Position numbers and translations under genes: made by a program | NCBI GenBank assembly: GCA_030584065.1 | Contig: CP129489.1 | Span: 3,205,497-3,269,496 of the forward strand | Direction of reading: 5' to 3' | Length of the DNA: 64,000 bases | DNA from: Flavobacteriales bacterium | Lineage (GTDB): Bacteria > Bacteroidota > Bacteroidia > Flavobacteriales_F > PHOS-HE28 | The notes under the pieces: generated by a model | The model's input: the letters and a program-made list of their open reading frames with translations, nothing else | Told to the model about the DNA's origin: nothing | Database searches by the model: none | Part shown: positions 9,943-18,314 of the stretch, piece after piece | Numbering within the stretch: the first letter of the stretch is position 1 | Layout: every line of letters starts with the position of its first letter

Positions 9943-10581
9943 CTATCGCCCGGGGTAGACCTTGCGCACGGCCTCCATACGCCCGTTCACCTGCAGTTTG
10001 CTGTAGATGCGCCGCACGTGCACACGTACGGTCTCCGTGCTGATACCCGCTTTTGCGGCGATCTCTTTATACTGCAATCCGGAGGCGAGGCCATCGAGTA
10101 CGCCTTTCTCCCGGTCGGTGAGCAGCTCGTCGTTGATCTGTTGCCGGGTCTCCTGCTGGAAGCTGCTCACCACCAAACGAGCGATGGCGCTGTTCATGGG
10201 CGATCCTCCATTGTGGATGTCGTGGATCGCTTCGAGCAGTTCTTCTGTGGTGGTGCTTTTCAACAGGTAACCCGTGGCACCGGCACAGAGGGCCTGGAAG
10301 ATGTAGGCCGGGTTCTCGAAGATGGTGAGCATCAGGTATTGCACCTCGGGCTTCACCACCTTGGCTTCGCGCACGCAATCGATCCCGCTCTTACCGGGCA
10401 TATTGATGTCCATCAGCACCACCTGCGCCGTCAGCTCTTCGATGTGTTCCAGGAACGCATCGCCACTGGCATACGTACGCACGAGTTGAAGCCCATCGGC
10501 CCGTTCGATACGGCGACGTAGCAATTCGCGCAGTTCATCATCGTCCTCCACGATGACGATACGGACCGGGGCGCTTGCCAT
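9943..10581 (-). CDS. LuxR/NarL-type response regulator
   Basis: The protein is 212 aa. An N-terminal receiver domain shows the acidic pair (EDDD near residues 12-15), phospho-acceptor Asp58 in 'VVLMDINMPG', and the conserved Lys in 'GYLLKSTT'. A C-terminal LuxR-type helix-turn-helix follows ('LTDREKGVLDGLASG...YKEIAAKAGIS'). ATG 10581 was chosen because the frame upstream only offers a TTG overlapping the end of the kinase gene. It is the last gene of a four-gene unit whose other members are three histidine kinases, so it is their likely common phosphorylation target. It is a plausible binder of the palindromes at 12526 and 17006, because NarL-type regulators bind inverted repeats. Its target genes are otherwise unknown. 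Confidence 0.92.
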   Translation of the reverse strand: MASAPVRIVIVEDDDELRELLRRRIERADGLQLVRTYASGDAFLEHIEELTAQVVLMDINMPGKSGIDCVREAKVVKPEVQYLMLTIFENPAYIFQALCAGATGYLLKSTTTEELLEAIHDIHNGGSPMNSAIARLVVSSFQQETRQQINDELLTDREKGVLDGLASGLQYKEIAAKAGISTETVRVHVRRIYSKLQVNGRMEAVRKVYPGR

Positions 10582-10610
10582 GTGGGCAAGATAGCGTTTC
10601 CCGCTGGATA

Positions 10611-12461
10611 TCAAGTGGTGAGGGCAAGGTCCAGCTGGAGCCGGGTGCCCTTGGTACCATCTAAGCTCAAGCGTGCACCGATGCGTTCGGCACGTGCCCG
10701 CATATTGGACAGACCATGACCACTCGCCTGTTCCTTGTCGCCCATTCCTTTGCCATCATCCTCCACCACCAGGCGAATGGACCGTTGGTCGGTACGCATC
10801 ACCACCCCGATATGCTCCGCCTTGGCATATTTGATCGCATTGTTCAGCCCTTCCCGCAGGATGAGGTAGACGTCCCTTTTCGTTCCTGGATCAAGGGTCA
10901 CATCGGGCCCTTCATGCACGCAGTCTATCGTGTACTTGACGTGGCTCCATTCGAGCATCCGTTCGGCATGGGCACGCACCCGTTCGGTAAGCCCGGCGAG
11001 CGAGTCGTGGTGCGGGTCGATGGCCCAAACGATATCGCCGAGCGATCGATTGGCTTCGGCAGCGACACGTTCGATATCCCGTGCGGTACGTGCCAGCGCA
11101 ACGGGATCGTTCTTCAGTACGATGCCCACCTCACTGCTCAGCATGGCGAGTTTGGTAAGGTCGCTGCCGAGTTGGTCGTGCACGTCGCGGGCGATACGGG
11201 TGCGCACTTCGGAGGCTTCACGTTCCTTTTCGCTGATGATCAATTGCTCCTGTGCGCGCACCAGTTCTTCATTCTTGGCGCGCATGGCAAGGGCGCTGCG
11301 TGCGCTGTTGCGGTAGAGGCCGAACCCGAGCGCGGCGATGACAAGAATTAGACCGCCGCCGAGCAGTGCATTGCGCTTCTTGCGCTTTTCCTCAGCCAGT
11401 TCAGCGGCCACCCTCTCGGCCTCGCGTTCCTGCTCCGCCTTCATGCGCACTTCGGTGATCGCCTGTGTCTTTTCGATATCGAGGTCGTTCGTGTGAGCTG
11501 TTCGGGCTTTGTCCAGATAGGACAAGGCCTGTGCACTTTCTCCGGTGGCGCTTGCCACCAGCGCGAGCAGTTCGTAGGTACGGGATCGGTACTCGTTGTT
11601 CTCCAGCTCAAGGGCGATACGTTCGGCTTCCAGCAGTATCGAACGCGCCTCTTGATACTTGCCGACGCCACAAAGGGCTCGTGCCAACTGACCGAGGTAG
11701 ATGCACCGTTGGCCGAGATTCTCATCGTTCCGGAGCTCCGCGGCGGCCATTCGCAAGTAGTGCAAGGCACTGTCGAAGCGCTCCTCTTTCATGTGGATCT
11801 CGGCGATGTCCATGCGGCACAGCGCCGCATGGTTGAGGAGCTCCATACGCTCGGTGATGGCGAGAGTCTTGCGTTGAATGAGCAATGCGCTATCCCGGTC
11901 CGCCTCATCGAAGAGGATGGTCCCGAGTCCCGAATAGGTGTTGGCCAGGTTACCATCCTCGGGCAGCTTGTCCAGGATGGCCAACGCTTGGAGCGTGAGT
12001 GATTTCGCACGGGGGATGTCGTCCGTGGCGCGGTATTGATAGGCCTGGTAGTTCATGGCGGCCGCCCGCAACTTGTCATTGCCCATGCGCTCGGCCACAC
12101 GTTCCATGGTGGTGAAGGCCGCCAAGGCTTCGGCATACCGGCCGGCATAGTGGTGGGCGACCCCTTCGACCTTGGCGGCTTGCAAGGCGCGCTGGTCCAG
12201 CAGCCTCTTGTCACCGCCGTCGTCGATGGCGGTGATCGCGTCGGCAGCGAGGCGCGCTGCCCTGTACGATCGTTCCGTTTCGCCGGTGGCCACCCACGCT
12301 TTCGCACTGTCCAACAGCTGATCGACCCGCACGGTATCGGTCCATCGGCCCGCCTTTCCGTTCGCGGGGAAAAGCGACTCCACTGCGATGAGGGTACTGT
12401 CCTGTGCAAGGACTGATGCTGCTGCGCAAAGCAGGAACAGGACAGGAGCGAGCATCCTCAT
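10611..12461 (-). CDS. TPR-containing sensor histidine kinase (kinase 1 of 3)
   Basis: The protein is 616 aa. ATG 12461 gives a signal peptide (MRMLAPVLFLLCAAASVLAQ); the frame extends further upstream but without one. A periplasmic region of tetratricopeptide-like helical repeats spans about residues 40-370. A transmembrane helix follows ('LLGGGLILVIAALGFGLY'), then a coiled-coil linker, a HisKA_3 dimerisation helix with His428 in 'RIARDVHDQLGSDL', and a HATPase_c domain with the N box 'REGLNNAIKYAK' and the 'DDGKGMG' and 'GHGLSNM' loops. This is the layout of NarX/DesK-class kinases that phosphorylate LuxR-type regulators. It lies 29 bases upstream of such a regulator. It has its own promoter with a palindromic operator 40-80 bases upstream. 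The ligand sensed is unknown. Confidence 0.92.
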   Translation of the reverse strand: MRMLAPVLFLLCAAASVLAQDSTLIAVESLFPANGKAGRWTDTVRVDQLLDSAKAWVATGETERSYRAARLAADAITAIDDGGDKRLLDQRALQAAKVEGVAHHYAGRYAEALAAFTTMERVAERMGNDKLRAAAMNYQAYQYRATDDIPRAKSLTLQALAILDKLPEDGNLANTYSGLGTILFDEADRDSALLIQRKTLAITERMELLNHAALCRMDIAEIHMKEERFDSALHYLRMAAAELRNDENLGQRCIYLGQLARALCGVGKYQEARSILLEAERIALELENNEYRSRTYELLALVASATGESAQALSYLDKARTAHTNDLDIEKTQAITEVRMKAEQEREAERVAAELAEEKRKKRNALLGGGLILVIAALGFGLYRNSARSALAMRAKNEELVRAQEQLIISEKEREASEVRTRIARDVHDQLGSDLTKLAMLSSEVGIVLKNDPVALARTARDIERVAAEANRSLGDIVWAIDPHHDSLAGLTERVRAHAERMLEWSHVKYTIDCVHEGPDVTLDPGTKRDVYLILREGLNNAIKYAKAEHIGVVMRTDQRSIRLVVEDDGKGMGDKEQASGHGLSNMRARAERIGARLSLDGTKGTRLQLDLALTT

Positions 12462-12494
12462 GGTCGGTGGTCGGATCTTACACGTCGGATGCAA

Positions 12495-12529
12495 CGAAGG
12501 TCCAACTTCATTCCGATCGTGGAAATAAC
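12495..12529 (-). promoter_or_regulatory. Candidate promoter of kinase 1 and the response regulator
   Basis: On the minus strand GTTATTTCC (12529-12521) and GACCTTCG (12502-12495) are separated by exactly 18 bases, matching the promoter layout found at 16975 and elsewhere. The palindrome at 12526-12541 overlaps the upstream edge of the -33 region. The box lies 33 bases before the kinase start codon. Confidence 0.55.
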
Positions 12530-12541
12530 CCACGTGGGTTA
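12526..12541. promoter_or_regulatory. Perfect 16-bp palindrome, candidate operator
   Basis: TAACCCACGTGGGTTA is a perfect inverted repeat. It overlaps the -33 region of the kinase 1 promoter and also supplies the TAA stop codon of kinase 2. A near-identical element (TAACCC-N4-GGGTTA) sits in the same register over the kinase 3 promoter at 17006. It is probably an autoregulatory site; which protein binds it is not known. Confidence 0.55.
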
Positions 12542-14611
12542 AGCGGGCGATAGGTCCACGCGGAACCGTATGCACGTTCCTGATCCGGCATCGCTGGCAA
12601 TGGTCAATGAGCCGCCGATGTGTTCAGCCCGATGGCGCATGTTCTTGAGTCCATGACCGCTCATGGGGGCACCGCTCATTCCAATGCCATCATCGCACAC
12701 CTCGAACTGGACGAACGATGCGGATGTCTTGAAGACCACACGGATGTGTTCTGCATTCGCGTATTTGATGGCATTGTTCAGGGCCTCGCGGAGGATCAAG
12801 TAGATATCGCGTTTGGTGGCAGGGTCCAAGGATGTGTCGGGACCTTCATGCCCGCAATCGATGGTATGGGCCACATGGCTCCACTGGAGCATACGTTCAC
12901 AATGGGCGCGCACACGTTCGGTGAGTCCCGCCAGCGAATCGTGATGGGGGTCCACGGCCCAGACGATGTCGCCAAGTGAGCGGTTCGCTTCAGTGGAAAC
13001 GCGTTCCATGTCTGCGGCCAATTCGGAAAGCGCCGTCGGGTCCTCGTTGGCCAAGGCCTTCGCTTCACTGCTGAGCAGGGCGAGTTTCGTGAGGTCGCTA
13101 CCCAATTGGTCATGTACATCACGAGCGATGCGCGTTCGCACTTCGGCGGCTTCGCGTGCGCGTTCGCTCACCACGAGTTTCTCCTGTGCGGCTTCGATGG
13201 CGCGTTTGGCCCGGGCCGTGTACCGCCAGCGCAGCCAGGCTGCAGTGCCCAGTATTGCGGCGATCGCCAGCAAGGCGAGTAGCCACGTCCGTTGTTCACG
13301 ATGCTTCGCTTCGGTCCACCTTCGTTCGGCCACATGGCGCAGGCTGTCAGATTCCGCAGCGCGCTCATAGGCGTACTTGAACCCGCTGCGCAACAATTCG
13401 CGCTGGTTCTCTTCGCGGAGGATGCTATCGTTCAGCAGCACGACCCGCTCGTGCACCGTTAGTGCTTCTTGCCAGCGACCGAGCGCCTTCAAGGCCGCAT
13501 ATCGCGCAGCGGCAGCATCGCGCTGCAGGTTCAGCTCCTCGGCGCGTGTAGCGGCGCTATCGGCGGCTTCGGCCATTGCGAGCGCACGGGCGGGGTTGCC
13601 TTCCCGAAGCAGCATAGTGCTCAAGCCCACCAGCGCATTGCCCAACCCGTATGGCAGGTCTTCTGCACGGGCCATCGCCACGTTCTGCTCGAAGAGGGCT
13701 TTGGCTTCACTGGGCCGGTGTTGTTCGAGCAGAAGCGTTGCCAAGCGGTTGCGCACGTTCACCAGTCCGTGGTGGTCGCCGATGGCCAGTCTGATCACTT
13801 CGCTGCGGCGGTAGGCTTGCATCGATCCGGTGGTATCGCCCAGCTCTTCGAGGCATGAGCCGATCTCCTCCAGTTGCTTGCCCAGTTGATGCTGGTCATC
13901 GAGTTCCTCCGCCATCGCTGCTGCACGACGGTAGTACCCGAGCGCCTCGTTCCAGTCGCTCTGATTGAGGTACAGGCCGCCGAGGTTGGCCAGCGAGGTG
14001 CAGATGCCGCGCTTGTTGCCAAGCAGTTCCTGGATATGCAGGCTTTGTTGGTAGAGGTCCACGGCCTTGCCATGATCGCCGCGGAGCATTTGCACGCGTC
14101 CGATAGCGTTGAGGTCGTTGGCGATGCTGGTGCTGTCGGCCAAACGCTCATGAAGTGCGAGGCCTTCTTCGTAGAGCGTAAGCGCGGAGTCCAATTCCCC
14201 GAGGTACGAGAGCATACTGCCCATGTTGCTGATCACGTCGGCCTGTCCTTCGGCATCGCCATTGCGCCGATGGAGTACGAGCGCCGTGTCGTAATGCGAC
14301 AATGCCGTGCGCATATCGCCACGCACGTACCACACGGCAGCGAGGAGTTCACTGGCCCTGGCTTCGAAGACGGTGTTGCCCTTCGTCCGGGCATCGCGTT
14401 GCAGGTTGCGCGCCATCACCTCGGCGGTATCCGGAGCGTTGAAGAGGTAACCGTCCCAGGTGAGGTCGTAGAATGCGGTGAATCGGATGCTGTCCGGCCT
14501 GGACCGGTCCAAAAACACCGATCGGAGGGAATCGAGGTCAGCTTGAGCGTTGCAGCACAACGCTGCGATGAGCCAAAGCGCAGTGATCAACGAGCGGCAC
14601 GGTTCACGCAT
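12539..14611 (-). CDS. TPR-containing sensor histidine kinase (kinase 2 of 3)
   Basis: The protein is 690 aa. ATG 14611 starts a signal peptide (MREPCRSLITALWLIAALCCNAQ) and overlaps the end of kinase 3 by 8 bases, implying translational coupling. Several TPR motifs follow ('YDTALVLHRRNGDAEGQA', 'LGELDSALTLYEEGLALHE', 'GYYRRAAAMAEEL'), about residues 40-420. A transmembrane helix ('LLALLAIAAILGTAAWL') leads to a coiled coil, a HisKA_3 helix with His500 ('RIARDVHDQLGSDL') and a HATPase_c domain ('REALNNAIKYAN', 'CDDGIGMSG', 'GHGLKNM'). The catalytic part is closely similar to kinases 1 and 3, which points to tandem duplication with divergence of the sensory half. It likely signals to the LuxR-type regulator at the end of the operon. 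Confidence 0.92.
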   Translation of the reverse strand: MREPCRSLITALWLIAALCCNAQADLDSLRSVFLDRSRPDSIRFTAFYDLTWDGYLFNAPDTAEVMARNLQRDARTKGNTVFEARASELLAAVWYVRGDMRTALSHYDTALVLHRRNGDAEGQADVISNMGSMLSYLGELDSALTLYEEGLALHERLADSTSIANDLNAIGRVQMLRGDHGKAVDLYQQSLHIQELLGNKRGICTSLANLGGLYLNQSDWNEALGYYRRAAAMAEELDDQHQLGKQLEEIGSCLEELGDTTGSMQAYRRSEVIRLAIGDHHGLVNVRNRLATLLLEQHRPSEAKALFEQNVAMARAEDLPYGLGNALVGLSTMLLREGNPARALAMAEAADSAATRAEELNLQRDAAAARYAALKALGRWQEALTVHERVVLLNDSILREENQRELLRSGFKYAYERAAESDSLRHVAERRWTEAKHREQRTWLLALLAIAAILGTAAWLRWRYTARAKRAIEAAQEKLVVSERAREAAEVRTRIARDVHDQLGSDLTKLALLSSEAKALANEDPTALSELAADMERVSTEANRSLGDIVWAVDPHHDSLAGLTERVRAHCERMLQWSHVAHTIDCGHEGPDTSLDPATKRDIYLILREALNNAIKYANAEHIRVVFKTSASFVQFEVCDDGIGMSGAPMSGHGLKNMRHRAEHIGGSLTIASDAGSGTCIRFRVDLSPA

Positions 14612-16970
14612 GCGGTTCGGGCGGCAAAACGACCGCGAAGGTGAGCAATGTTCCAGTTCCAGCCCCGCTCCGTACCTGGAGCGTTCCACCCAGGCGCTCT
14701 GCCCGCGCCCGCATGTTCCCCATGCCGTTCCCGTGACCGCGGTTCGCATCCATTCCGATCCCGTCGTCCTCCACCTGGAACTCGGCGCGCGTGGCCGAGG
14801 TTCGGAACATCACGCGGATATGCGCGGCCTTGGCATACTTGATCGCGTTGTTCAGTGCTTCGCGGATGATCAGGTAGATGTCGCGCTTCACCGCCGGGTC
14901 CAGCGTCCGATCCGCGCCTTCGTGCGTGCATTCGATGCTGTGCAGCACCTTGCTCCACTTGAGCATGCGCTCGGCATGGGCGCGCACGCGCTCGGTGAGC
15001 CCCGCGACCGAGTCGTGGTGCGGGTCGATGGACCAGACGATGTCGCCCAGGGAGCGGTTGGCCTCCCCGGCGATGCGCTCGATGTCGTCGGCCAGGGCGG
15101 GCACGGCCCGTACATCGCTCTGCGCGAGCTCCCTGGCCTCGGTGCTCAGCAGCACAAGCTTGGTGAGGTCGCTGCCGAGCTGGTCGTGCACGTCGCGCGC
15201 GATGCGTGTGCGTACTTCGGAGGCCTCGCGCGCCCGCTCGCTCTCCAACAGCCGGGCCTGCGCCTCCAGGATGGCCGCGTTCTTCTCCGCGAGCGCACGG
15301 CGGCTGCGGCGTGCGTTGCGCAGGAGCAGGAAGAGGAGCGCACCCACCACGGCCACCACGCCGAAGCCCGCGGCAAGCACGAGGTTACGCCGGCGGTGGG
15401 CCGCGAGCTCGCTTTCCTGCGCGGCGTTCGTGGCGGACAGCTCTTCCAGTTCGGCATCCTTGCGTTCCGAGGCGAAGCGGACGTTCAAGGCGTTCAGGTC
15501 CTTGATGCGTTCGAGGTCCAACAGGCTGTCCTTGGCGGTGAGGTAAAGCCGCAGGGAAGCGAGTGCCTCCGGCGCGCTGCCATTCGCCTGGTGCACTTCG
15601 TGCTGTGCGAACAGGGCATCGCGCCAGGTCTCCAGCCAGCCTTCGCGGGCAGCTAGGGTGATGAGGGTGTCCAGGTCGCCAAGCGCGGCACGGCGATCGG
15701 CCGCATCGCCATGCGCCAGGATCCGCGCTTGTTCCACCCGCAGCCACGCCCGATCGATGCGCAGCCCGGGATGTTGGGCGAGCGCGAGGCCCTCCTCGAT
15801 GTAGGCCCGGGCCTGCCCGAAGCGCCCCAGCCGACGGCATACCTTGCCCAGGTCCAACAGGATGGCCGCTTCCTCCACGCGCTCGCCCTGCACCATGTAG
15901 ATCGCCTGCGGGCCGCGCACCAGTTCCAGCGCCCGCTGCAGGGACCGCAACGCGGTATCCAGCCTGCCCAGCTCCAGGAGGCAGGCACCATAGGTGCCCA
16001 GCAGCGTCGCCTTGACGTGCGCCTGTTCGACCCCCTCCAGGAGGTCGAGCGCCTCCTTCAGATGCTCCAGCGCTGAGGCGCGATCACCGAAGTCGATGTG
16101 GAGCTCCGCGAGCTCCCGGCCGGTCTCCACGATCATGGCGTTCGACCGCAGCGCCTTGGACAGTGTGTGTGCCCGAAGGGCGTTCCGCAGGGCCAGGTCC
16201 TGATCGGCCAGTTCGTTCGCGGCGAAGGCGCGCATGCGGCAGGCCGCGCGCTCGTGCAGGAGCGCGCCGGTGCGCTGGATGAGCGCTTCCGCAACGGCGC
16301 AATGGTGCAGGGTGCGCATGAACGCCTCGGTGGTGATGGCCTCCATGGCACTGTCCAGCTGCAGCTGGATGAGCAGGAAGGTGTCGCGCGAGGCGGTGAT
16401 GACCTCCGCGATGCGATCGCTGGCACGTTGCACCGTTTCCGGGTCGGCCGATCCACCATACTTGGTAACGCTCAGTGCCCAGTAGAGGCCCGTGGCCGAA
16501 CGGTGGCGCTCGAACGCTTCGAGCGCCTTGGCGTAGTGCACAAGCGCCACGCTGTCCTCGCCAGCTTCCTCGCAGCGGTCGATGTGCAGGCACCAATGCG
16601 CGTAACCCAGGTCCTCCTGTGGTCCGTGCTGGGTGAGCAGTTGCACGGCCCGTGCCAGCTCCGCCGCCTCGCCGCCATAGTATCCGCTCGTCTGCCTGGC
16701 CGCCACCCGGCGCGTGATCGCACTACCCAGCAACGAAGGGTCGTTGAGGCGCTCGGCTAGCGCGATCGCCTCCTGTGCGGCCTCCATCGCGCTCACCGGG
16801 TCCGTATCGCGCTGGTACCACGCCAGGCGTTCCAGCTTGCGCGTCCGGTCGGCATCGCTCAGGCGCGTGTTGGCCAGCTCTCGTTGCAACCGGCCGATGT
16901 TGCCGGCTTGCGACCTTACGCCGTTCCAGGGTGTTAGCAGAAGCAGGAGTAGGAGGGCACGACCGGTCAC
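14604..16970 (-). CDS. TPR-containing sensor histidine kinase (kinase 3 of 3)
   Basis: The protein is 788 aa, the largest of the three paralogues and the first gene of the operon. The start is GTG 16970, which opens a signal peptide (VTGRALLLLLLLTPWNGVRSQ). The periplasmic part (about residues 25-530) is all-helical TPR-like ('SALEHLKEALDLLEG', 'TALRSLQRALELVRG'). Then come a transmembrane helix ('LVLAAGFGVVAVVGALLFLLL'), a coiled coil, a HisKA_3 helix with His595 and HATPase_c ('REALNNAIKYAK', 'EDDGIGMD', 'GNGMGNM'). The candidate -7 box ends only 4 bases before the GTG, so the transcript may be leaderless. The stop codon overlaps the start of kinase 2. Confidence 0.9.
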   Translation of the reverse strand: MTGRALLLLLLLTPWNGVRSQAGNIGRLQRELANTRLSDADRTRKLERLAWYQRDTDPVSAMEAAQEAIALAERLNDPSLLGSAITRRVAARQTSGYYGGEAAELARAVQLLTQHGPQEDLGYAHWCLHIDRCEEAGEDSVALVHYAKALEAFERHRSATGLYWALSVTKYGGSADPETVQRASDRIAEVITASRDTFLLIQLQLDSAMEAITTEAFMRTLHHCAVAEALIQRTGALLHERAACRMRAFAANELADQDLALRNALRAHTLSKALRSNAMIVETGRELAELHIDFGDRASALEHLKEALDLLEGVEQAHVKATLLGTYGACLLELGRLDTALRSLQRALELVRGPQAIYMVQGERVEEAAILLDLGKVCRRLGRFGQARAYIEEGLALAQHPGLRIDRAWLRVEQARILAHGDAADRRAALGDLDTLITLAAREGWLETWRDALFAQHEVHQANGSAPEALASLRLYLTAKDSLLDLERIKDLNALNVRFASERKDAELEELSATNAAQESELAAHRRRNLVLAAGFGVVAVVGALLFLLLRNARRSRRALAEKNAAILEAQARLLESERAREASEVRTRIARDVHDQLGSDLTKLVLLSTEARELAQSDVRAVPALADDIERIAGEANRSLGDIVWSIDPHHDSVAGLTERVRAHAERMLKWSKVLHSIECTHEGADRTLDPAVKRDIYLIIREALNNAIKYAKAAHIRVMFRTSATRAEFQVEDDGIGMDANRGHGNGMGNMRARAERLGGTLQVRSGAGTGTLLTFAVVLPPEPHA

Positions 16971-16974
16971 GCTG

Positions 16975-17009
16975 CGAAGGTGCGTGGGCCGAGCGGTACC
17001 GTCAATAAC
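16975..17009 (-). promoter_or_regulatory. Candidate promoter of the three-kinase operon
   Basis: On the minus strand GTTATTGAC (17009-17001), exactly 18 bases, then CACCTTCG (16982-16975). The arrangement matches the promoter before kinase 1. The start codon GTG follows 4 bases after the -7 box, so transcription probably begins at or very near the codon itself. Confidence 0.55.
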
Positions 17010-17021
17010 CCACCGGGGTTA
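17006..17021. promoter_or_regulatory. TAACCC-N4-GGGTTA inverted repeat, candidate operator
   Basis: TAACCCACCGGGGTTA has six-base arms identical to the perfect palindrome at 12526. It overlaps the -33 region of the kinase 3 promoter in the same register. It also contributes the TAA stop of the asnS fragment. Two copies in the same position at two promoters of one signalling operon suggest a specific regulator site. Confidence 0.5.
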
Positions 17022-17228
17022 GTGCCACGATCGCCGGCCATGCCATGATGGGGCCGATGGGGCGGCTTGTTCCGGATCGATCACGCACGGCAGGTTGCGG
17101 ATGGTGCTGCCGTCGTTGAGCGCGATGAAGCAGTCGTTGCGGAAGGTGCGCACCCAGCCGGCCACAGCAAGGGTGGTGCCGGTGAGGGCGATGTCGTCGA
17201 GGACGGACTTGATGGGCGTGGGCTGCAT
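17019..17228 (-). pseudogene. asnS: Truncated asparaginyl-tRNA synthetase N-terminal fragment
   Basis: The 69 codons from ATG 17228 (an in-frame ATG also lies at 17255) encode the start of an AsnRS anticodon-binding OB fold: 'PIKSVLDD', then 'VAGWVRTFRNDCFIALNDGS' and 'LPCVIDPEQ'. After about 55 residues the similarity stops. The frame continues with low-complexity 'APSAPSWHGRRSWH' and ends. A whole AsnRS is about 450-470 aa, so the catalytic class II core is absent and the piece cannot charge tRNA. The 5' side retains a promoter-like CATCTTTG about 12 bases before the 17255 ATG. It is probably a relic or partial duplicate of a functional asnS elsewhere, left beside the kinase operon by rearrangement. 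Confidence 0.7.
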
Positions 17229-17354
17229 GGGGTTGGCCGCGCGCTCAACGCGCATGGCCGGCAAAGATGCTGACGCGCGGGCGACCGGCGAAGGCGGGTC
17301 CGCGCTGCCCCGTTGCCACGGGCCTTGTCGAAATCCGTTGCCTTTTGGTCTAAT

Positions 17355-17389
17355 GCCCTTGCGGTTGGCCGGCTGGGGGCGTATCGTTG
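17355..17389 (+). promoter_or_regulatory. Possible promoter of the LytTR regulator
   Basis: GCCCTTGCG (17355-17363), exactly 18 bases, then TATCGTTG (17382-17389) fits the -33 TTG / -7 TAnnTTTG layout with one mismatch in the -7 box. A TAACCCA half site like those of the kinase operators lies downstream at 17431-17437. This is weak evidence on its own. Confidence 0.3.
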
Positions 17390-17446
17390 CGGTGGCTTCC
17401 GGTGCAGGCAGGAGCGGCGGCCGCGGTACTTAACCCAGATCACAGC

Positions 17447-18193
17447 ATGCCGGTACGGATCCTGGTGGTGGAGGATGAGGCCATCGTGCGCCGCGACATC
17501 GAGCAGACCCTGCGGCAGCTGGGCCATGCGGTGGTAGGCACGGCTGCTGACGGGCAGGGGGCCATTGACCGGGCGGAGGCCGACCGGCCTGACCTGGTGC
17601 TCATGGACATCATGCTCAAGGGCGACATGAGCGGCATCGAGGCGGCCATGGTCATCGGCGAGCAGCTGGGGATCCCCGTCATCTTCCTCACGGCCTATAG
17701 CGACGAGACGACCATCAGCCGGGCGCGCATCGCCGAGCCCTATGGATATATGGTGAAGCCTTTCAAGGCGGTGGAGGTGCAGGCGAGCATCGAGATGGCC
17801 CTCCACAAGCACGCCCACGATGCGGAGCTGCGCCGGGAGCGCGATCAGCTGCACGAGCTGGCCACCCGGGAGGCCGCCGGTCCGCTCTTCCTCAAGCACG
17901 GCGGCCGCCAGGTGCGGGTACCGCTTGAGGATGTCTACTACATCTCGGCCCTGAAGGACTACTTCTCGGTGCATGTGAAGGACAAGCGCTACATCGTGCA
18001 TGGCACCATGAAGAGCATCGAGTCGCGGCTGCCAGCGGACAAGTTCTTGCGGGTGCACCGCAGCTTCATCGTTCGGCTCGACCGCATCGAGGCCATCGAG
18101 GCACCCCATGTGATCATGGAGGATGGCAAGGGCTCCATCCCCATCGGCGACTCCTACTACGCCAAGCTCCTGGAGCGGGTGGCGGGCTCCTGA
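17447..18193 (+). CDS. LytTR-family response regulator
   Basis: The protein is 248 aa. ATG 17447 begins directly with the receiver domain ('[17 protein letters not shown]'). The acidic pocket is E9/D10, the phospho-acceptor is Asp54 in '[11 protein letters not shown]', and the conserved Lys is in 'GYMVKPFK'. The C-terminal half is a LytTR DNA-binding domain ('[16 protein letters not shown]', '[18 protein letters not shown]'). Receivers of the 'MDIMLKG' type coupled to LytTR are common in Bacteroidota. No kinase of the matching HisKA_7/LytS type is adjacent; the neighbouring kinases are HisKA_3 type, so its partner is probably elsewhere. The gene appears to be transcribed alone. Confidence 0.92.
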   Translation: MPVRILVVEDEAIVRRDIEQTLRQLGHAVVGTAADGQGAIDRAEADRPDLVLMDIMLKGDMSGIEAAMVIGEQLGIPVIFLTAYSDETTISRARIAEPYGYMVKPFKAVEVQASIEMALHKHAHDAELRRERDQLHELATREAAGPLFLKHGGRQVRVPLEDVYYISALKDYFSVHVKDKRYIVHGTMKSIESRLPADKFLRVHRSFIVRLDRIEAIEAPHVIMEDGKGSIPIGDSYYAKLLERVAGS

Positions 18194-18269
18194 GCCATCG
18201 CTCCCGCTCCTGCTGGCGCGCCGGCCCCGCCCCGGAGGCGCTGGCCTGCCTTGGAATGTGATGAGCGGC

Positions 18270-18298
18270 GGAAACGAATGATGGGGTAAAACGTTTCC
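18270..18298. promoter_or_regulatory. Inverted repeat, candidate TetR operator
   Basis: GGAAACG (18270-18276) and CGTTTCC (18292-18298) are perfect 7-base arms with a 15-base spacer, about two helical turns centre to centre. They lie just upstream of the tetR promoter -7 box and overlap its -33 region. This is a typical position for a repressor that controls its own efflux operon. Confidence 0.5.
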
Positions 18299-18314
18299 AT
18301 CGTGTTTTGCGGTC

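Noticed and set aside
17081..18109. Frame opposite the LytTR regulator running into the asnS fragment
   Set aside because: It lies antisense to an unmistakable response regulator, and its end is an out-of-frame reading of the asnS piece.
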